In this document: piece after piece, positions 26,433 to 34,206 of the stretch
Layout: each line of letters begins with the position of its first letter
Position numbering within the stretch: the stretch's first letter is position 1
Source: an uncultured Bacillota bacterium
Lineage (GTDB): Bacteria > Bacillota > Clostridia > Peptostreptococcales > Anaerovoracaceae
DNA: 48,106 bases
Assembly (NCBI GenBank): GCA_949284065.1
Contig: CASDUO010000018.1
Span: 1 to 48,106 of the forward strand
Reading direction: 5' to 3'
The notes under the pieces: generated by a model
The model's database searches: none
Told to the model about the DNA's origin: nothing
Seen by the model: the letters and a program-made list of their open reading frames with translations, nothing else
Position numbers and translations under genes: made by a program

Positions 26433-26456
26433 CTTCGTGCCACGATGGCACGAAGT
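26432..26456. repeat. Island hairpin, copy B
   Basis: ACTTCGTGCCA - CGA - TGGCACGAAGT, a perfect 11-pair stem with a 3-base loop. It overlaps the stop of the upstream gene and precedes the topB ribosome site. Confidence 0.85.
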
Positions 26457-26471
26457 GGAAAGGATAGCAAG

Positions 26472-28538
26472 ATGAGAAAATTTATAATAGCGGAAAAACC
26501 AAGTTTGGCTAAAAGTATAATGTCAGCTCTCGAAACAGAGGGAGAAAGGTTTTCTGTGGAGGATAAAGGAGAATACTATGTATCGCAAAACTATTATGTG
26601 ACGGCTGTGTTTGGACACCTTTTTGAACTTAAAGACATAAATGATTATGGACAAAACCGAAATAAAAACATGTGGTCTGTAGAAAATCTGCCATATTTTC
26701 CTGCTCGTTTTGAGTATGTATTGAAAGATGAGGGGTCAGTTAGAAAACGATATAATACAATAAAAAGGCTGGTAAATGAACCAGAAGTTTCTGAGGTGAT
26801 CCATTGTGGAGATCCGGATCGGGAAGGTCAGGTAATAATTGACATAGTACTAGAACAGGCAGGGTGCACAAAACCGGTAACAAGGCCTTTGTGGCGTAAT
26901 TTGTCCGCAGAAGAACTTTGTAAGGCGATTAAAAACCGTAAGCCGAACGATGATTATGCATCACTTCGCAAAGAAGGACAAGTTAGAGCGTATATTGACA
27001 ATGACTTTGGGAAAAATTTTTCCCGTTATGCTACCGTAAAAACGGGAGCAAAACCAGCTTTGAATGTAGGCAGAGTTATTGGAGCAATAGTTACAGCCAT
27101 CTACGAAAGAGAAAAAGAAATATCTGAATTTGTGCCTAAAAAATATTATAAAGTAGAAAGTAATGTAAACGGCATAAAACTTACATCCAAGGAAAAATTT
27201 GAAATAGAAAATAATACCGATGCCAAAGCATATGCTGATAATCTAAATGATCAAACAGTTATTGTAGATAAAATAGAAGAAAAAGAAGTTAAAAAGAATA
27301 GCCCAAAACTTTTTTCTCAAACATCGCTTCAAGCCGCACTTAACAAGCGATACGGATATTCCCCGGATAAGGCGTTGGCCTTAGCCCAAAATCTATATGA
27401 GAAAGGGCTTACAACATATCCAAGAACAAATACTGAATATCTATCTGATGGCGAAAAAGCCGAAGTGGAAAAGATTATTAAGTATCATGAGCTGGCCCAT
27501 GACCTTACGCAGAAAGAGTTAAAATCAATATATGATGATAGTAAAATTGAAGGTCACACGGCCATAATACCAACAACGAAGAAAGCCATAGAACTCACAG
27601 AAGATGAACAGAATTGTTATGGTACGATTTTAAATAGATTTAAAGCAGTATTTTCTAAACGGAACTGCATATATAATCAAACAAAAGCCACAATAAAAGC
27701 TGGCCAGGTAGAAGAATTTACAATCAAGGGTGAAACATTAGTATCTGCCGGATGGCAAGTTTACGAACCACCTAAAGATGATGATAAGGAAAAAGTACTA
27801 CCTGACATTAAAGAAGGTGAAGTACTTAAAGTGGCGTTTATGCCTGTTCTTGCAGAAACAAAACCACCTAAATCATATACAGTGGAATCCCTTGGTAAAT
27901 TTCTGCAAAATCCTTTCCGGAAAGAACTGGATACAGAAGATGAAATATATAAAAATATCCTAAGTGGAGTAGAAATCGGTACAGAAGCTACCAGAGCCGG
28001 GATTATTAAAAAGGCAATAGACAAAGGATATATTTCACTTAAAAAATCCACATACAAAATAGAAGAACGAGGCAAACAGCTTATACGGGCATGTGACGAA
28101 CTTGGCATTGATGTGTCAAAAGAAAAGACTGCCGAAATGGGAAAAGCAACAAAAGATGTATATAAAGGAGTGCGTACTATAGACGAAGTATTATCACAGG
28201 TTAGAGCTGAGATAAAGGAAGTCATAAAAGCAAACACAAAAGTAACATCTATGTCAACAGAATCTAACGAGTTAGGCAAATGTCCTGTTTGTGGAGCAAA
28301 CATTATCGAATCGCCTAAATCTTATTGTTGCGAAAATTGGAAAGGAGGCTGTGAATTTAAGGTTTGGAAAACCATATGTGGTAAAAAGATAACACCTAAT
28401 CAAGCAACAGTGATAATAAGTGGAAAAACAACAGCTCTGATCAAGGGATTTAAGTCCAAGCAAGGAAAGCCATTTGCGGCTAAATTAAAACTGAAAGCAG
28501 ATAAAACAGGAGTGGAATTTGAGTTCGGCAAAAAATAG
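26472..28538 (+). CDS. topB: DNA topoisomerase III, mobile-element type
   Basis: A type IA topoisomerase of 688 residues that decatenates DNA, common in Gram-positive ICEs. It has the Toprim start FIIAEKPSLAKSI (4-16), the acidic DPDREG (114-119) and the active-site Tyr 316 in TTYPRTNTEYL. The C-terminal part has a four-Cys zinc region (KCPVCG about 597, CCENWKGGC) and a topoisomerase C-terminal repeat. Start at MRKFIIAEKP with AAAGGA upstream; a nine-residue extension would start inside hairpin B. Codon use is AT-rich. Confidence 0.92.
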   Translation: MRKFIIAEKPSLAKSIMSALETEGERFSVEDKGEYYVSQNYYVTAVFGHLFELKDINDYGQNRNKNMWSVENLPYFPARFEYVLKDEGSVRKRYNTIKRLVNEPEVSEVIHCGDPDREGQVIIDIVLEQAGCTKPVTRPLWRNLSAEELCKAIKNRKPNDDYASLRKEGQVRAYIDNDFGKNFSRYATVKTGAKPALNVGRVIGAIVTAIYEREKEISEFVPKKYYKVESNVNGIKLTSKEKFEIENNTDAKAYADNLNDQTVIVDKIEEKEVKKNSPKLFSQTSLQAALNKRYGYSPDKALALAQNLYEKGLTTYPRTNTEYLSDGEKAEVEKIIKYHELAHDLTQKELKSIYDDSKIEGHTAIIPTTKKAIELTEDEQNCYGTILNRFKAVFSKRNCIYNQTKATIKAGQVEEFTIKGETLVSAGWQVYEPPKDDDKEKVLPDIKEGEVLKVAFMPVLAETKPPKSYTVESLGKFLQNPFRKELDTEDEIYKNILSGVEIGTEATRAGIIKKAIDKGYISLKKSTYKIEERGKQLIRACDELGIDVSKEKTAEMGKATKDVYKGVRTIDEVLSQVRAEIKEVIKANTKVTSMSTESNELGKCPVCGANIIESPKSYCCENWKGGCEFKVWKTICGKKITPNQATVIISGKTTALIKGFKSKQGKPFAAKLKLKADKTGVEFEFGKK

Positions 28539-28562
28539 CTTCGTGCCATTTTGGCACGAAGT
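28538..28562. repeat. Island hairpin, copy C
   Basis: CTTCGTGCCA - TTT - TGGCACGAAG, a perfect 10-pair stem. It begins at the last base of the topB stop codon. Confidence 0.85.
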
Positions 28563-28662
28563 ATCTCACTCCCTTTCTTATAATTAATACAAGTTCCCCC
28601 ACATTTATCCTGTTTGCATCATAGGCGCATCATGATTTTTTAAAAGTTCCAAAATTAAGCAC

Positions 28663-28689
28663 GTCGGGGCAAAGGACATTTGCTCCGAC
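28663..28689 (-). terminator. Probable terminator of the minus-strand amidase operon
   Basis: GTCGGGGCAAA (28663-28673) pairs with TTTGCTCCGAC (28679-28689) over 11 positions with one G-U. On the minus strand it is followed by GTGCTTAATTTT, a weak U-tract. Between 28563 and 28662 I see no gene. Confidence 0.5.
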
Positions 28690-28705
28690 ATGGCACAATC
28701 CTTTT

Positions 28706-29206
28706 TCATTTTAAGGTAATATACGGCAACCAACCGAATTTGTATGAGGATCTATAACCGTTTTCCAGTATATCTCCGGAAATAGATATAAAGGCAAGTA
28801 TATGTTCCTCTTCTGCGGTATATTGGCCACTCTCCGATAGTTCATAATATAAAGATAAAACTTCGATATCATCAGGAATAAAAGTGTAATTAAATTCCCC
28901 TGAGGAATCATAATTTGACTGTTCTTTAACTTTCTCGATTACATCTTTACCGATTTCTTGTGTTTTTTCTAAGGCTGCGTCAGGGTCCAGATATATTATC
29001 TTGCCATATCGATTTACACCGTATTCCAGTTCTGGATACTTTTCAAATATATCATTGTATGGTTTCAAATAGTCTATGGGTTTATCAAATGTCTCCACAG
29101 ATCTTGATGGACTTGATATATATATTGCTAAAATAAGAGCAATTACAATTAATAAAGCCACTATTCCTGTGATATATATTGCTTTTGGACGTGTTTTCAT
29201 AGACAT
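28706..29206 (-). CDS. Membrane-anchored hypothetical protein
   Basis: A 166-residue protein with a basic N-terminus (MSMKTRPKAIY), one membrane helix (about 8-30) and an exported acidic domain. I do not recognise the exported part. GAGGTG six bases before the ATG at 29206 fixes the start; a GTG in that site is an unlikely start. It is the second gene after the amidase, 14 bases away, so the two are probably made together. A role in anchoring, inhibiting or presenting the amidase is a guess only. Confidence 0.6.
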   Translation of the reverse strand: MSMKTRPKAIYITGIVALLIVIALILAIYISSPSRSVETFDKPIDYLKPYNDIFEKYPELEYGVNRYGKIIYLDPDAALEKTQEIGKDVIEKVKEQSNYDSSGEFNYTFIPDDIEVLSLYYELSESGQYTAEEEHILAFISISGDILENGYRSSYKFGWLPYITLK

Positions 29207-29220
29207 ATATAACACCTCGC

Positions 29221-30396
29221 TTATTTGATTACCAAGTATCTAATGTTAGAATAGTTTTTATGAAGTTTATCCCAACCATTATTAGCATTATGCACCCATA
29301 GATGGTAATCGGTAGTATGCTGTGCAACTTTGAAATTGTAATAAGTAACACCTTCTGTTGTTCGCAATATACCTGTATCAGTTACAAATCCAACATGATC
29401 ACAATCGCCATCGTTAGTTTTATCATATCCTATTACTTTACCTGAAGATAATTCTTCAGAAAAAGTCCTGAAGGATGTGCCTTTCCAACTGTGTCCAAAA
29501 TAATTTTTGAATACATGTGCTATACGCCACGAACGTGAAGAAATCCTTGCACCACTATTATACTTAAACCACCAACCTTGATAAACGCTGTCGTTTGCAC
29601 CAAATACCATATTGGTTCCACCTGCTCGTTTTATTTGCGAAGCAAAATTCGTACAATCGTTGTCATATTTTTTGTAAGTGGTATTATGACCTGTAGCCCA
29701 TGTGGAAGCATAATCAATCGCATTAGACTTATTGAAGGCAGTCGTCTTTATAGGTGGAGATAATAGAGAACAAATATTATTATCTACCAGTTCTTTATAT
29801 CCTTCGTCTGGAAGCAATAATGCGAGTTTACTCATGGATGCTGAATCGATATTAAATGTATCATTATGTTTGGATATGGCTTGTTCCGTGAGCGCATTAA
29901 GAATTCCGGCATTATTAACATTGTTTTCATAAATATCCATAAAGGCAGATAATTTTGCAGTTTGAGATTCTTTTATGGAATTTCCGGCAATGATTGTTTC
30001 ATAATCTGGAATTTTATTGTAATACATTTCCCAAGAATTAGCATCGAATGTAGGCAAGTTGTATGTAAATCTCATTTCATTTAGTATAGAGCTTACGTCA
30101 CTTGCAATATTGTTCAGTGCTTGCTGTGGATAGTCGAATGTAGGGAAAAGTTTAATAGTTATCTCCTTGTTTCCGGTTTCGACTTTTAAGGCATCATGAT
30201 AAGAAACAGAACCTACAGAAGTAACATTATTTCCTGGAATAAAACCATCTGCCTGAGTGTTTTCTAATACGATTTCGTTAATAGTAATCAACCCAGATTC
30301 ATTTGAAACATCATTTGATGTTGTTGCAAGGCCTTGTGTTGTTGTAGCTAGTACCATGATACAGGCCAAACAATATATAATAGCTTTCTTTTTCAT
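29221..30396 (-). CDS. Secreted protein with amidase_6-type (CHAP/NlpC-like) domain
   Basis: A 391-residue exported protein: signal peptide MKKKAIIYCLACIMVLATTT, an unassigned helical N-terminal region (about 35-215), and a C-terminal putative amidase domain (about 225-391). The domain shows AIDYASTWA, the nucleophile region DNDCTNFASQ (Cys 248) and the His region DCDHVGFVT (His 334), the pattern of amidase_6 wall hydrolases. A peptidoglycan substrate is likely but not shown. It has a strong promoter (30529-30557) and leads a two-gene operon within the island. Confidence 0.8.
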   Translation of the reverse strand: MKKKAIIYCLACIMVLATTTQGLATTSNDVSNESGLITINEIVLENTQADGFIPGNNVTSVGSVSYHDALKVETGNKEITIKLFPTFDYPQQALNNIASDVSSILNEMRFTYNLPTFDANSWEMYYNKIPDYETIIAGNSIKESQTAKLSAFMDIYENNVNNAGILNALTEQAISKHNDTFNIDSASMSKLALLLPDEGYKELVDNNICSLLSPPIKTTAFNKSNAIDYASTWATGHNTTYKKYDNDCTNFASQIKRAGGTNMVFGANDSVYQGWWFKYNSGARISSRSWRIAHVFKNYFGHSWKGTSFRTFSEELSSGKVIGYDKTNDGDCDHVGFVTDTGILRTTEGVTYYNFKVAQHTTDYHLWVHNANNGWDKLHKNYSNIRYLVIK

Positions 30397-30528
30397 GATA
30401 TATTACGCCCCTCTTGAATTCAATTATTTTTAAATAATACGACACTTATGTTAGATTCATATATTCATATTCATCACCTCTCTTTTTAAAACTATCCTTT
30501 CAACAAAACACGGTCGGTTTGTGATGTC

Positions 30529-30557
30529 ATAATATACCCCATATAGACCTTTGTCAA
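30529..30557 (-). promoter_or_regulatory. Near-consensus promoter of the amidase operon
   Basis: On the minus strand TTGACA (30552-30557, perfect), 17 bases, TATTAT (30529-30534). The leader to the ATG is about 125 bases and includes a very short frame (MNMNI) after GAGAGGTG at about 30475. Confidence 0.75.
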
Positions 30558-30599
30558 CAACTATTTAGAAAATCTATGTAAAAGTATAACTATTTTAAG

Positions 30600-30629
30600 T
30601 TTACACTATACAAAAGAATATGCTATTAT
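30600..30629 (+). promoter_or_regulatory. Promoter of the PadR remnant
   Basis: TTTACA (30600-30605), 18 bases, TATTAT (30624-30629), divergent from the amidase promoter. Confidence 0.5.
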
Positions 30630-30695
30630 ATTTTCGAAGGTACATTTTTATAAAAAGTAAGAAAGTAATATTGTTGTTGAAAGGTGGTAATCTAA

Positions 30696-30959
30696 AAAAA
30701 GGAAAAGGCTGCACAGACTATATATGAATTGTCAGGAGAGCGTATAAGAGTGCCGGAAGGATCGTTATATCCATCTATATATAAACTTGAAGAAAAGGGA
30801 TATATAACAGGGGAAAAACGACAAGTGGGTAAACGCAAAATACGCGTGTATTATCACATCGAAGAAAGCGGACGGGAATATCTGGAAGAATTGATACGGG
30901 ATTATAGAGAGACAAATAAAGGGATTGATCTGATATTAGAAGCAATAGGTGAGGCTTAG
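30696..30959 (+). pseudogene. PadR-family regulator lacking its N-terminus
   Basis: The frame encodes the wing and dimer helix of a PadR repressor (AQTIYELSGERIRVPEGSLYPSIYKLEEKGYITGEKR), ending at 30959. A stop codon at 30693-30695 bounds the frame and no ATG exists upstream of the conserved part. The usual first 25 or so residues (helix 1 and the GYEI region) are missing, although a ribosome-site-like AAAGGTGG lies at about 30680. A TTG at 30729 could give a shorter product, but that would lack half the helix-turn-helix. An internal deletion is the simplest reading. Confidence 0.65.
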
Positions 30960-30975
30960 AGCAATAGAGGAAAGG

Positions 30976-31362
30976 ATGAGTACCCCAATGCCGAAGGAAC
31001 TGAAACTGTACTATAAGCAAATCAAATCCTTATTACCCTTACGAGGAAAGCAGTAACGAAAATTCTTAGCGGATTTCAAGGAAAATGTTGAAGACTATAT
31101 TGAACGAAATCAGGATGTGACTATTGATGATGTTATATCTGAGTTTGGGGAGCCGGCAGAAGTGGCGTTTAGTTATCTGGAAAGTATTGAATCCGAAGAA
31201 CTATATAAGAGGTTATCTGTATCAAGAGTAATAAAACGGGTTATATTCATCATTTTGGCATTAGTAATTGCATACTTTATTTTTATATTTACGCTGGCAT
31301 ACATGGATTATTTGGCGGCACAAGATGAGCATATAGTTAAAGAAGTAATTATAATTGAATAA
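30976..31362 (+). pseudogene. HAAS/DUF1700-type membrane protein with in-frame stop
   Basis: An ATG at 30976 with GGAAAGG upstream opens MSTPMPKELKLYYKQIKSLL, then a TAA at 31054-31056 interrupts the frame. The same frame continues without a break (RKFLADFKENVEDYIERN, ISEFGEPAEVAFSYL, and a membrane helix near the end) to 31362. PadR genes are commonly followed by such HAAS-domain proteins, which supports the identity. A nonsense mutation has probably inactivated it; a GTG restart at 31117 could still give the C-terminal half. Confidence 0.7.
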
Positions 31363-31379
31363 TAAGTGGGAGGTAGTAG

Positions 31380-31853
31380 ATAATTAAAAGAAGATTGTTT
31401 TCTGTACTGATGGCGGTTGTTTTAGTAATGATGTTACATAGTATTTCTTTTGCTGGCACAAATAAAGAAGTGCAAATTGAATATCTTCCGGATGGTAGTT
31501 ATATTGAGACTGTGATTGAGGACGGGCCACTAGCAACGACTTTGTTTGCGGAATCCAATGTTATTACCAAAAGTAAAACATCAAAATATATGAGTAGTAG
31601 CGGAACTACATTATGGTATGTGAAAGTCACAGGAACTTTTAAGTATGATGGAACATCATCAAGATGCACTGATGCTACCGTTACAGCGGCGGCCCCTGGT
31701 GTTTACTGGCACATTCAAAGCAAGAGTGCAAGTAAAAGTGGCAGTACTGCAAAAGCAACTGCTACTGCAAAAAAAGTAGTGGGTGGAGTAACGACAAAAA
31801 CAGTAACTCGAACGGTAAAGTTAACTTGTAGCAAGAACGGAACTTTTTCTTGA
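31380..31853 (+). CDS. Small secreted protein with lost ATG
   Basis: The product is a typical exported protein: basic start then hydrophobic core (IIKRRLFSVLMAVVLVMML), cleavage near SFAG, and a Ser/Thr-rich mature part with two Cys and a repeat-like SKSASKSGSTAKATATAKK. A good GGGAGG (31368-31373) points to codon ATA at 31380 or ATT at 31383, not ATG. The next start-like codon, TTG at 31395, would shorten the signal peptide's basic end. I infer an ATG-to-ATA change. It resembles uncharacterised secreted proteins of gut Clostridia. Confidence 0.55.
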   Translation: MIKRRLFSVLMAVVLVMMLHSISFAGTNKEVQIEYLPDGSYIETVIEDGPLATTLFAESNVITKSKTSKYMSSSGTTLWYVKVTGTFKYDGTSSRCTDATVTAAAPGVYWHIQSKSASKSGSTAKATATAKKVVGGVTTKTVTRTVKLTCSKNGTFS

Positions 31854-31883
31854 TACGCCGATTCAATGCATGACATCAAGACA

Positions 31884-31908
31884 ACTTCGTGCCATCGTGT
31901 CACGAAGT
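31884..31908. repeat. Island hairpin, copy D
   Basis: ACTTCGTGCCA - TCG - TGTCACGAAGT. Like copy A it carries one C-U mismatch inside the stem. It follows the secreted-protein gene and precedes a strong terminator. Confidence 0.85.
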
Positions 31909-31912
31909 AGTA

Positions 31913-31941
31913 CCCCGGCCATTTGGCCGGGGATTTTTTAT
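31913..31941 (+). terminator. Strong intrinsic terminator
   Basis: CCCCGGCC (31913-31920) - ATTT - GGCCGGGG (31925-31932), then ATTTTTTATT. It directly follows hairpin D and closes the cassette region. Confidence 0.85.
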
Positions 31942-32016
31942 TGTTTTTAACGAACATATGTTTTATAATCTACTCACACCCGATAGGGGAACGCACCAAA
32001 AAATGTTTAGGAAGGG

Positions 32017-32038
32017 CTCTATGTGCTTTTACATAGAG
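32017..32038 (+). promoter_or_regulatory. Hairpin upstream of the transposase
   Basis: CTCTATGT (32017-32024) and ACATAGAG (32031-32038) form a perfect 8-pair stem 27 bases before the transposase ATG. It may limit transposase expression (inference). Confidence 0.4.
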
Positions 32039-32064
32039 ATATGTTAAAGAAAGAGGGTTGCGTA

Positions 32065-33105
32065 ATGGGTGCTTATTTTACACATTTATCTTTCAATGAC
32101 CGATTACTCATTGACCGTTTAATACGGGACAATTATAAGGTGTCTGAAATTGCTAAAATCATCGGCAAACATGAAAGCACCGTGTATAAGGAGCTTAAAC
32201 GGTCTACATATATCCATACAAATAGCGATTTAACAACGGAGATCCGCTATAATCCAGACGGAGCAGAAAAACGGTATAGAAATAACTTAAAGAAAAAAGG
32301 ACCGGGGCTTAAAATAGAAGAAGATTATGCTCTGGCAGATTTTATTGAAGACGAAATTTTAACCAACAAATCTTCGCCGTGGGTAGCCCTGCAAAAAGCA
32401 CGAGAAAGGAAAAGGGATTTTTTAGTAGAAATCAAATCTGTAAATACCATTTATTCATACATCAAAAAAGGCGATATATTCTACAGCTTAACCATGCCAG
32501 ATACTCCATATAGACGGAAAGGGAAAAGAGGAAAAGTTATAAGACAGGTAAGAAGGGTGGCGGCCGGTACGTCTATAGAAAAACGCCCGGAGAATGTTCT
32601 TGATAGAGAAATGTTTGGCCATTGTGAATTAGACACGGTGAAAGGCCAAAACACAAATAAGAAAAGTATTTTAGTTTTAACCGAAAGAAAAACACGGTTT
32701 GAAATAATGGAAGTCCTTAATCGTACTACTGTTGAGGAAGTCCGTAAAGCTATCAACAGGGTCAAAAAAAGATATGGCAAAGAGTGTAGCAAAATTTTCA
32801 AAACTATAACCGTAGACAATGGTCCCGAGTTTGCTGATCCGAAAGTTTTATCCATACAAAAAGGCAAACATATAGAAACGGTATTTTATTGCCATCCATA
32901 TCCTTCATGGGAACGTGGGAGTAATGAAAATCAGAATAAACTTGTAAGAAGACATCTGCCAAAAAGTAGCGACTTCGACAAAGTTTTAAATCGCAACGTC
33001 ATTAAAGATATTGAGGCATGGATCAATAATTATCCTCGTCAAATGTTTGATGGAAAAGCATCAAGAGAATTATTTGATAAAGAGATAAGTAAACTCATTT
33101 CCTAA
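32065..33105 (+). CDS. IS30-family transposase
   Basis: A DDE transposase of 346 residues with an N-terminal helix-turn-helix (SEIAKIIGKHESTVYKELKR, about 27-46) and the catalytic triad Asp 190 (HCELDTVKG), Asp 251 (TVDNGPEF) and Glu 288 (WERGSNENQNKLVRR). The gene looks intact. Start at MGAYFTHLSF with GAGGG upstream; upstream ATGs overlap the leader hairpin. I could not find a matching terminal inverted-repeat pair around it, so the element may be old or truncated. Confidence 0.9.
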   Translation: MGAYFTHLSFNDRLLIDRLIRDNYKVSEIAKIIGKHESTVYKELKRSTYIHTNSDLTTEIRYNPDGAEKRYRNNLKKKGPGLKIEEDYALADFIEDEILTNKSSPWVALQKARERKRDFLVEIKSVNTIYSYIKKGDIFYSLTMPDTPYRRKGKRGKVIRQVRRVAAGTSIEKRPENVLDREMFGHCELDTVKGQNTNKKSILVLTERKTRFEIMEVLNRTTVEEVRKAINRVKKRYGKECSKIFKTITVDNGPEFADPKVLSIQKGKHIETVFYCHPYPSWERGSNENQNKLVRRHLPKSSDFDKVLNRNVIKDIEAWINNYPRQMFDGKASRELFDKEISKLIS

Positions 33106-33132
33106 CCTGTCACTTTGAGAGTTAGTGACAGG
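33106..33132 (+). terminator. Hairpin after the transposase
   Basis: CCTGTCACT (33106-33114) pairs with AGTGACAGG (33124-33132) around nine bases. There is no U-tract, so it could be an element end or processing hairpin rather than a terminator. Confidence 0.4.
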
Positions 33133-33153
33133 GGAAATATAACTTAGACACAG

Positions 33154-33174
33154 CGGATCAGTGATCCGTTTTTT
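33154..33174 (+). terminator. Intrinsic terminator at the island edge
   Basis: CGGATCA - G - TGATCCG followed by TTTTTT. From here to the rpmB promoter at 33347 I see no gene. Confidence 0.6.
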
Positions 33175-33346
33175 GGCTTATAATCAATCCGCAAAACCAT
33201 TAAAACAAGAGTAATCAAACTGCTTTTTGTAGTAGGTATTGTAGATTTTATCCATTTTAGGTTAAATATTGTTACAAAAAAGTTTACAAGATTTTTTGGC
33301 AATAAATATTGACATTTAAGTATATACAAGATGGTGTAAAAAATCC

Positions 33347-33375
33347 TTGTGTGAATCTTATGGCTGTGGTACAAT
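33347..33375 (+). promoter_or_regulatory. Sigma-A promoter of rpmB
   Basis: TTGTGT (33347-33352), 17 bases, TACAAT (33370-33375) with a TGG extension. It leaves a leader of about 55 bases ending in an AAGGAGGG ribosome site. Confidence 0.65.
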
Positions 33376-33435
33376 ATCGAGTGTTCGAGAAAATTACGCG
33401 AAAGCTTAAAATACCTAACAAGGAGGGAGCGACAG

Positions 33436-33627
33436 ATGTCAAGAAGATGTGAAATATGCGGTAAAGGACAGACGTCCGGCAACAACGTTTCACACTCAGT
33501 GAGACGTACCAGACGGAAATGGAATGCCAATATCCAGAATATCCGCATTGAGGACAACGGCAAAGTGAGACGTGCCAACGTATGCACAAAGTGCATCAAA
33601 TCAGGCAAAGTAAATCGTGCCATTTAG
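33436..33627 (+). CDS. rpmB: Ribosomal protein L28
   Basis: A 63-residue large-subunit protein opening MSRRCEICGKGQTSGNNVSHS, with the two zinc-binding pairs CEIC and CTKC intact, and the basic RRTRRKWNAN stretch. It is in the usual place ahead of the Asp23-like gene and recG, has its own promoter and a strong terminator. Confidence 0.96.
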   Translation: MSRRCEICGKGQTSGNNVSHSVRRTRRKWNANIQNIRIEDNGKVRRANVCTKCIKSGKVNRAI

Positions 33628-33637
33628 TAAAAAACCG

Positions 33638-33671
33638 GTTCTGTGCCGACGGCACGGAACTTTTTACTTTT
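33638..33671 (+). terminator. Intrinsic terminator of rpmB
   Basis: GTTCTGTGCC (33638-33647) - GAC - GGCACGGAAC (33651-33660), one U-G pair, then TTTTTACTTTT. Confidence 0.8.
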
Positions 33672-33783
33672 CGGCCCTACGGCAGAGAAGGAACACTGTG
33701 ACAGGCCGGATGTAGGACAAGGAAAGCAGTTTGCCTTTGGATCGGGGCGTGCCCGGCGACGTGGTGATCGGGGAAACGAACGA

Positions 33784-34206
33784 ATGAGTGAAGAGAATTA
33801 CAGCATCAAAACAGAACAGGGCGAGATACTGGTGACGAAAGCCGCCATGAGCGCCATCGTGAAAGAATCTGCGGACGCCTTTGAGGGAAAGGTGTTTTTG
33901 ACCAACCCAAGGGGCAAATTCGTAAGTTCAGGATCACGATTCGGGTACAGCAATGAACAGGCATCGGTGGAAGTGGAATGTAATGAGACTTATCCGAGAG
34001 TGACCGTTTATATCGCTGTGAAGTTCGGCACCAGCATAGCCGCCGTAACGAATGAGATGATAGAGATGATACATGACGGTTTCCTTGATTCTCTCGGATT
34101 CCGTCCGGAAAGTGTCTCGATCATGGTGACCGGAACGATATCAAAGAACATCGCCAAGAGAAATATAGAGGTCGTGAAAACCTATGACGATCAGGAACGT
34201 GTGTGA
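33784..34206 (+). CDS. Asp23/Gls24 family envelope stress protein
   Basis: A 140-residue protein of the alkaline-shock (Asp23/DUF322) family: MSEENYSIKTEQGEILVTKAAMSAIV, then SVEVECNETYPRVTVYIAVKFG. Relatives act at the envelope, but the exact function is not established. This short form is the one regularly found between rpmB and recG (or DAK-type genes) in Firmicutes. The start at 33784 is chosen on family similarity; an upstream open frame runs through the rpmB terminator. It overlaps recG by 23 bases. Confidence 0.85.
   Translation: MSEENYSIKTEQGEILVTKAAMSAIVKESADAFEGKVFLTNPRGKFVSSGSRFGYSNEQASVEVECNETYPRVTVYIAVKFGTSIAAVTNEMIEMIHDGFLDSLGFRPESVSIMVTGTISKNIAKRNIEVVKTYDDQERV

Larger units (their letters stand above)
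25995..33132. mobile_element. AT-rich foreign island, ICE relic or cassette set
   Basis: Between the terminator at 25994 and the hairpin at 33132 the base use turns clearly AT-rich, with AAA/GAA-type codons unlike the ATA/AGG-heavy core. Content is typical of integrative elements: a small ICE-type protein, topoisomerase III, secreted cargo, degraded regulators and an IS30-type transposase, with four shared hairpins. No integrase, relaxase or coupling protein is present and I found no flanking direct repeat. The exact borders are therefore a judgement. Confidence 0.5.

Noticed and set aside
26000..31908. Integron attC sites
   Set aside because: The hairpins do not show the RYYYAAC/GTTRRRY core sites or bulged extrahelical bases of attC, and no integron integrase is present.
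31950..33140. Full IS30 element with terminal inverted repeats
   Set aside because: I compared both flanks of the transposase and found no convincing inverted-repeat pair or target duplication, so only the transposase gene is called.
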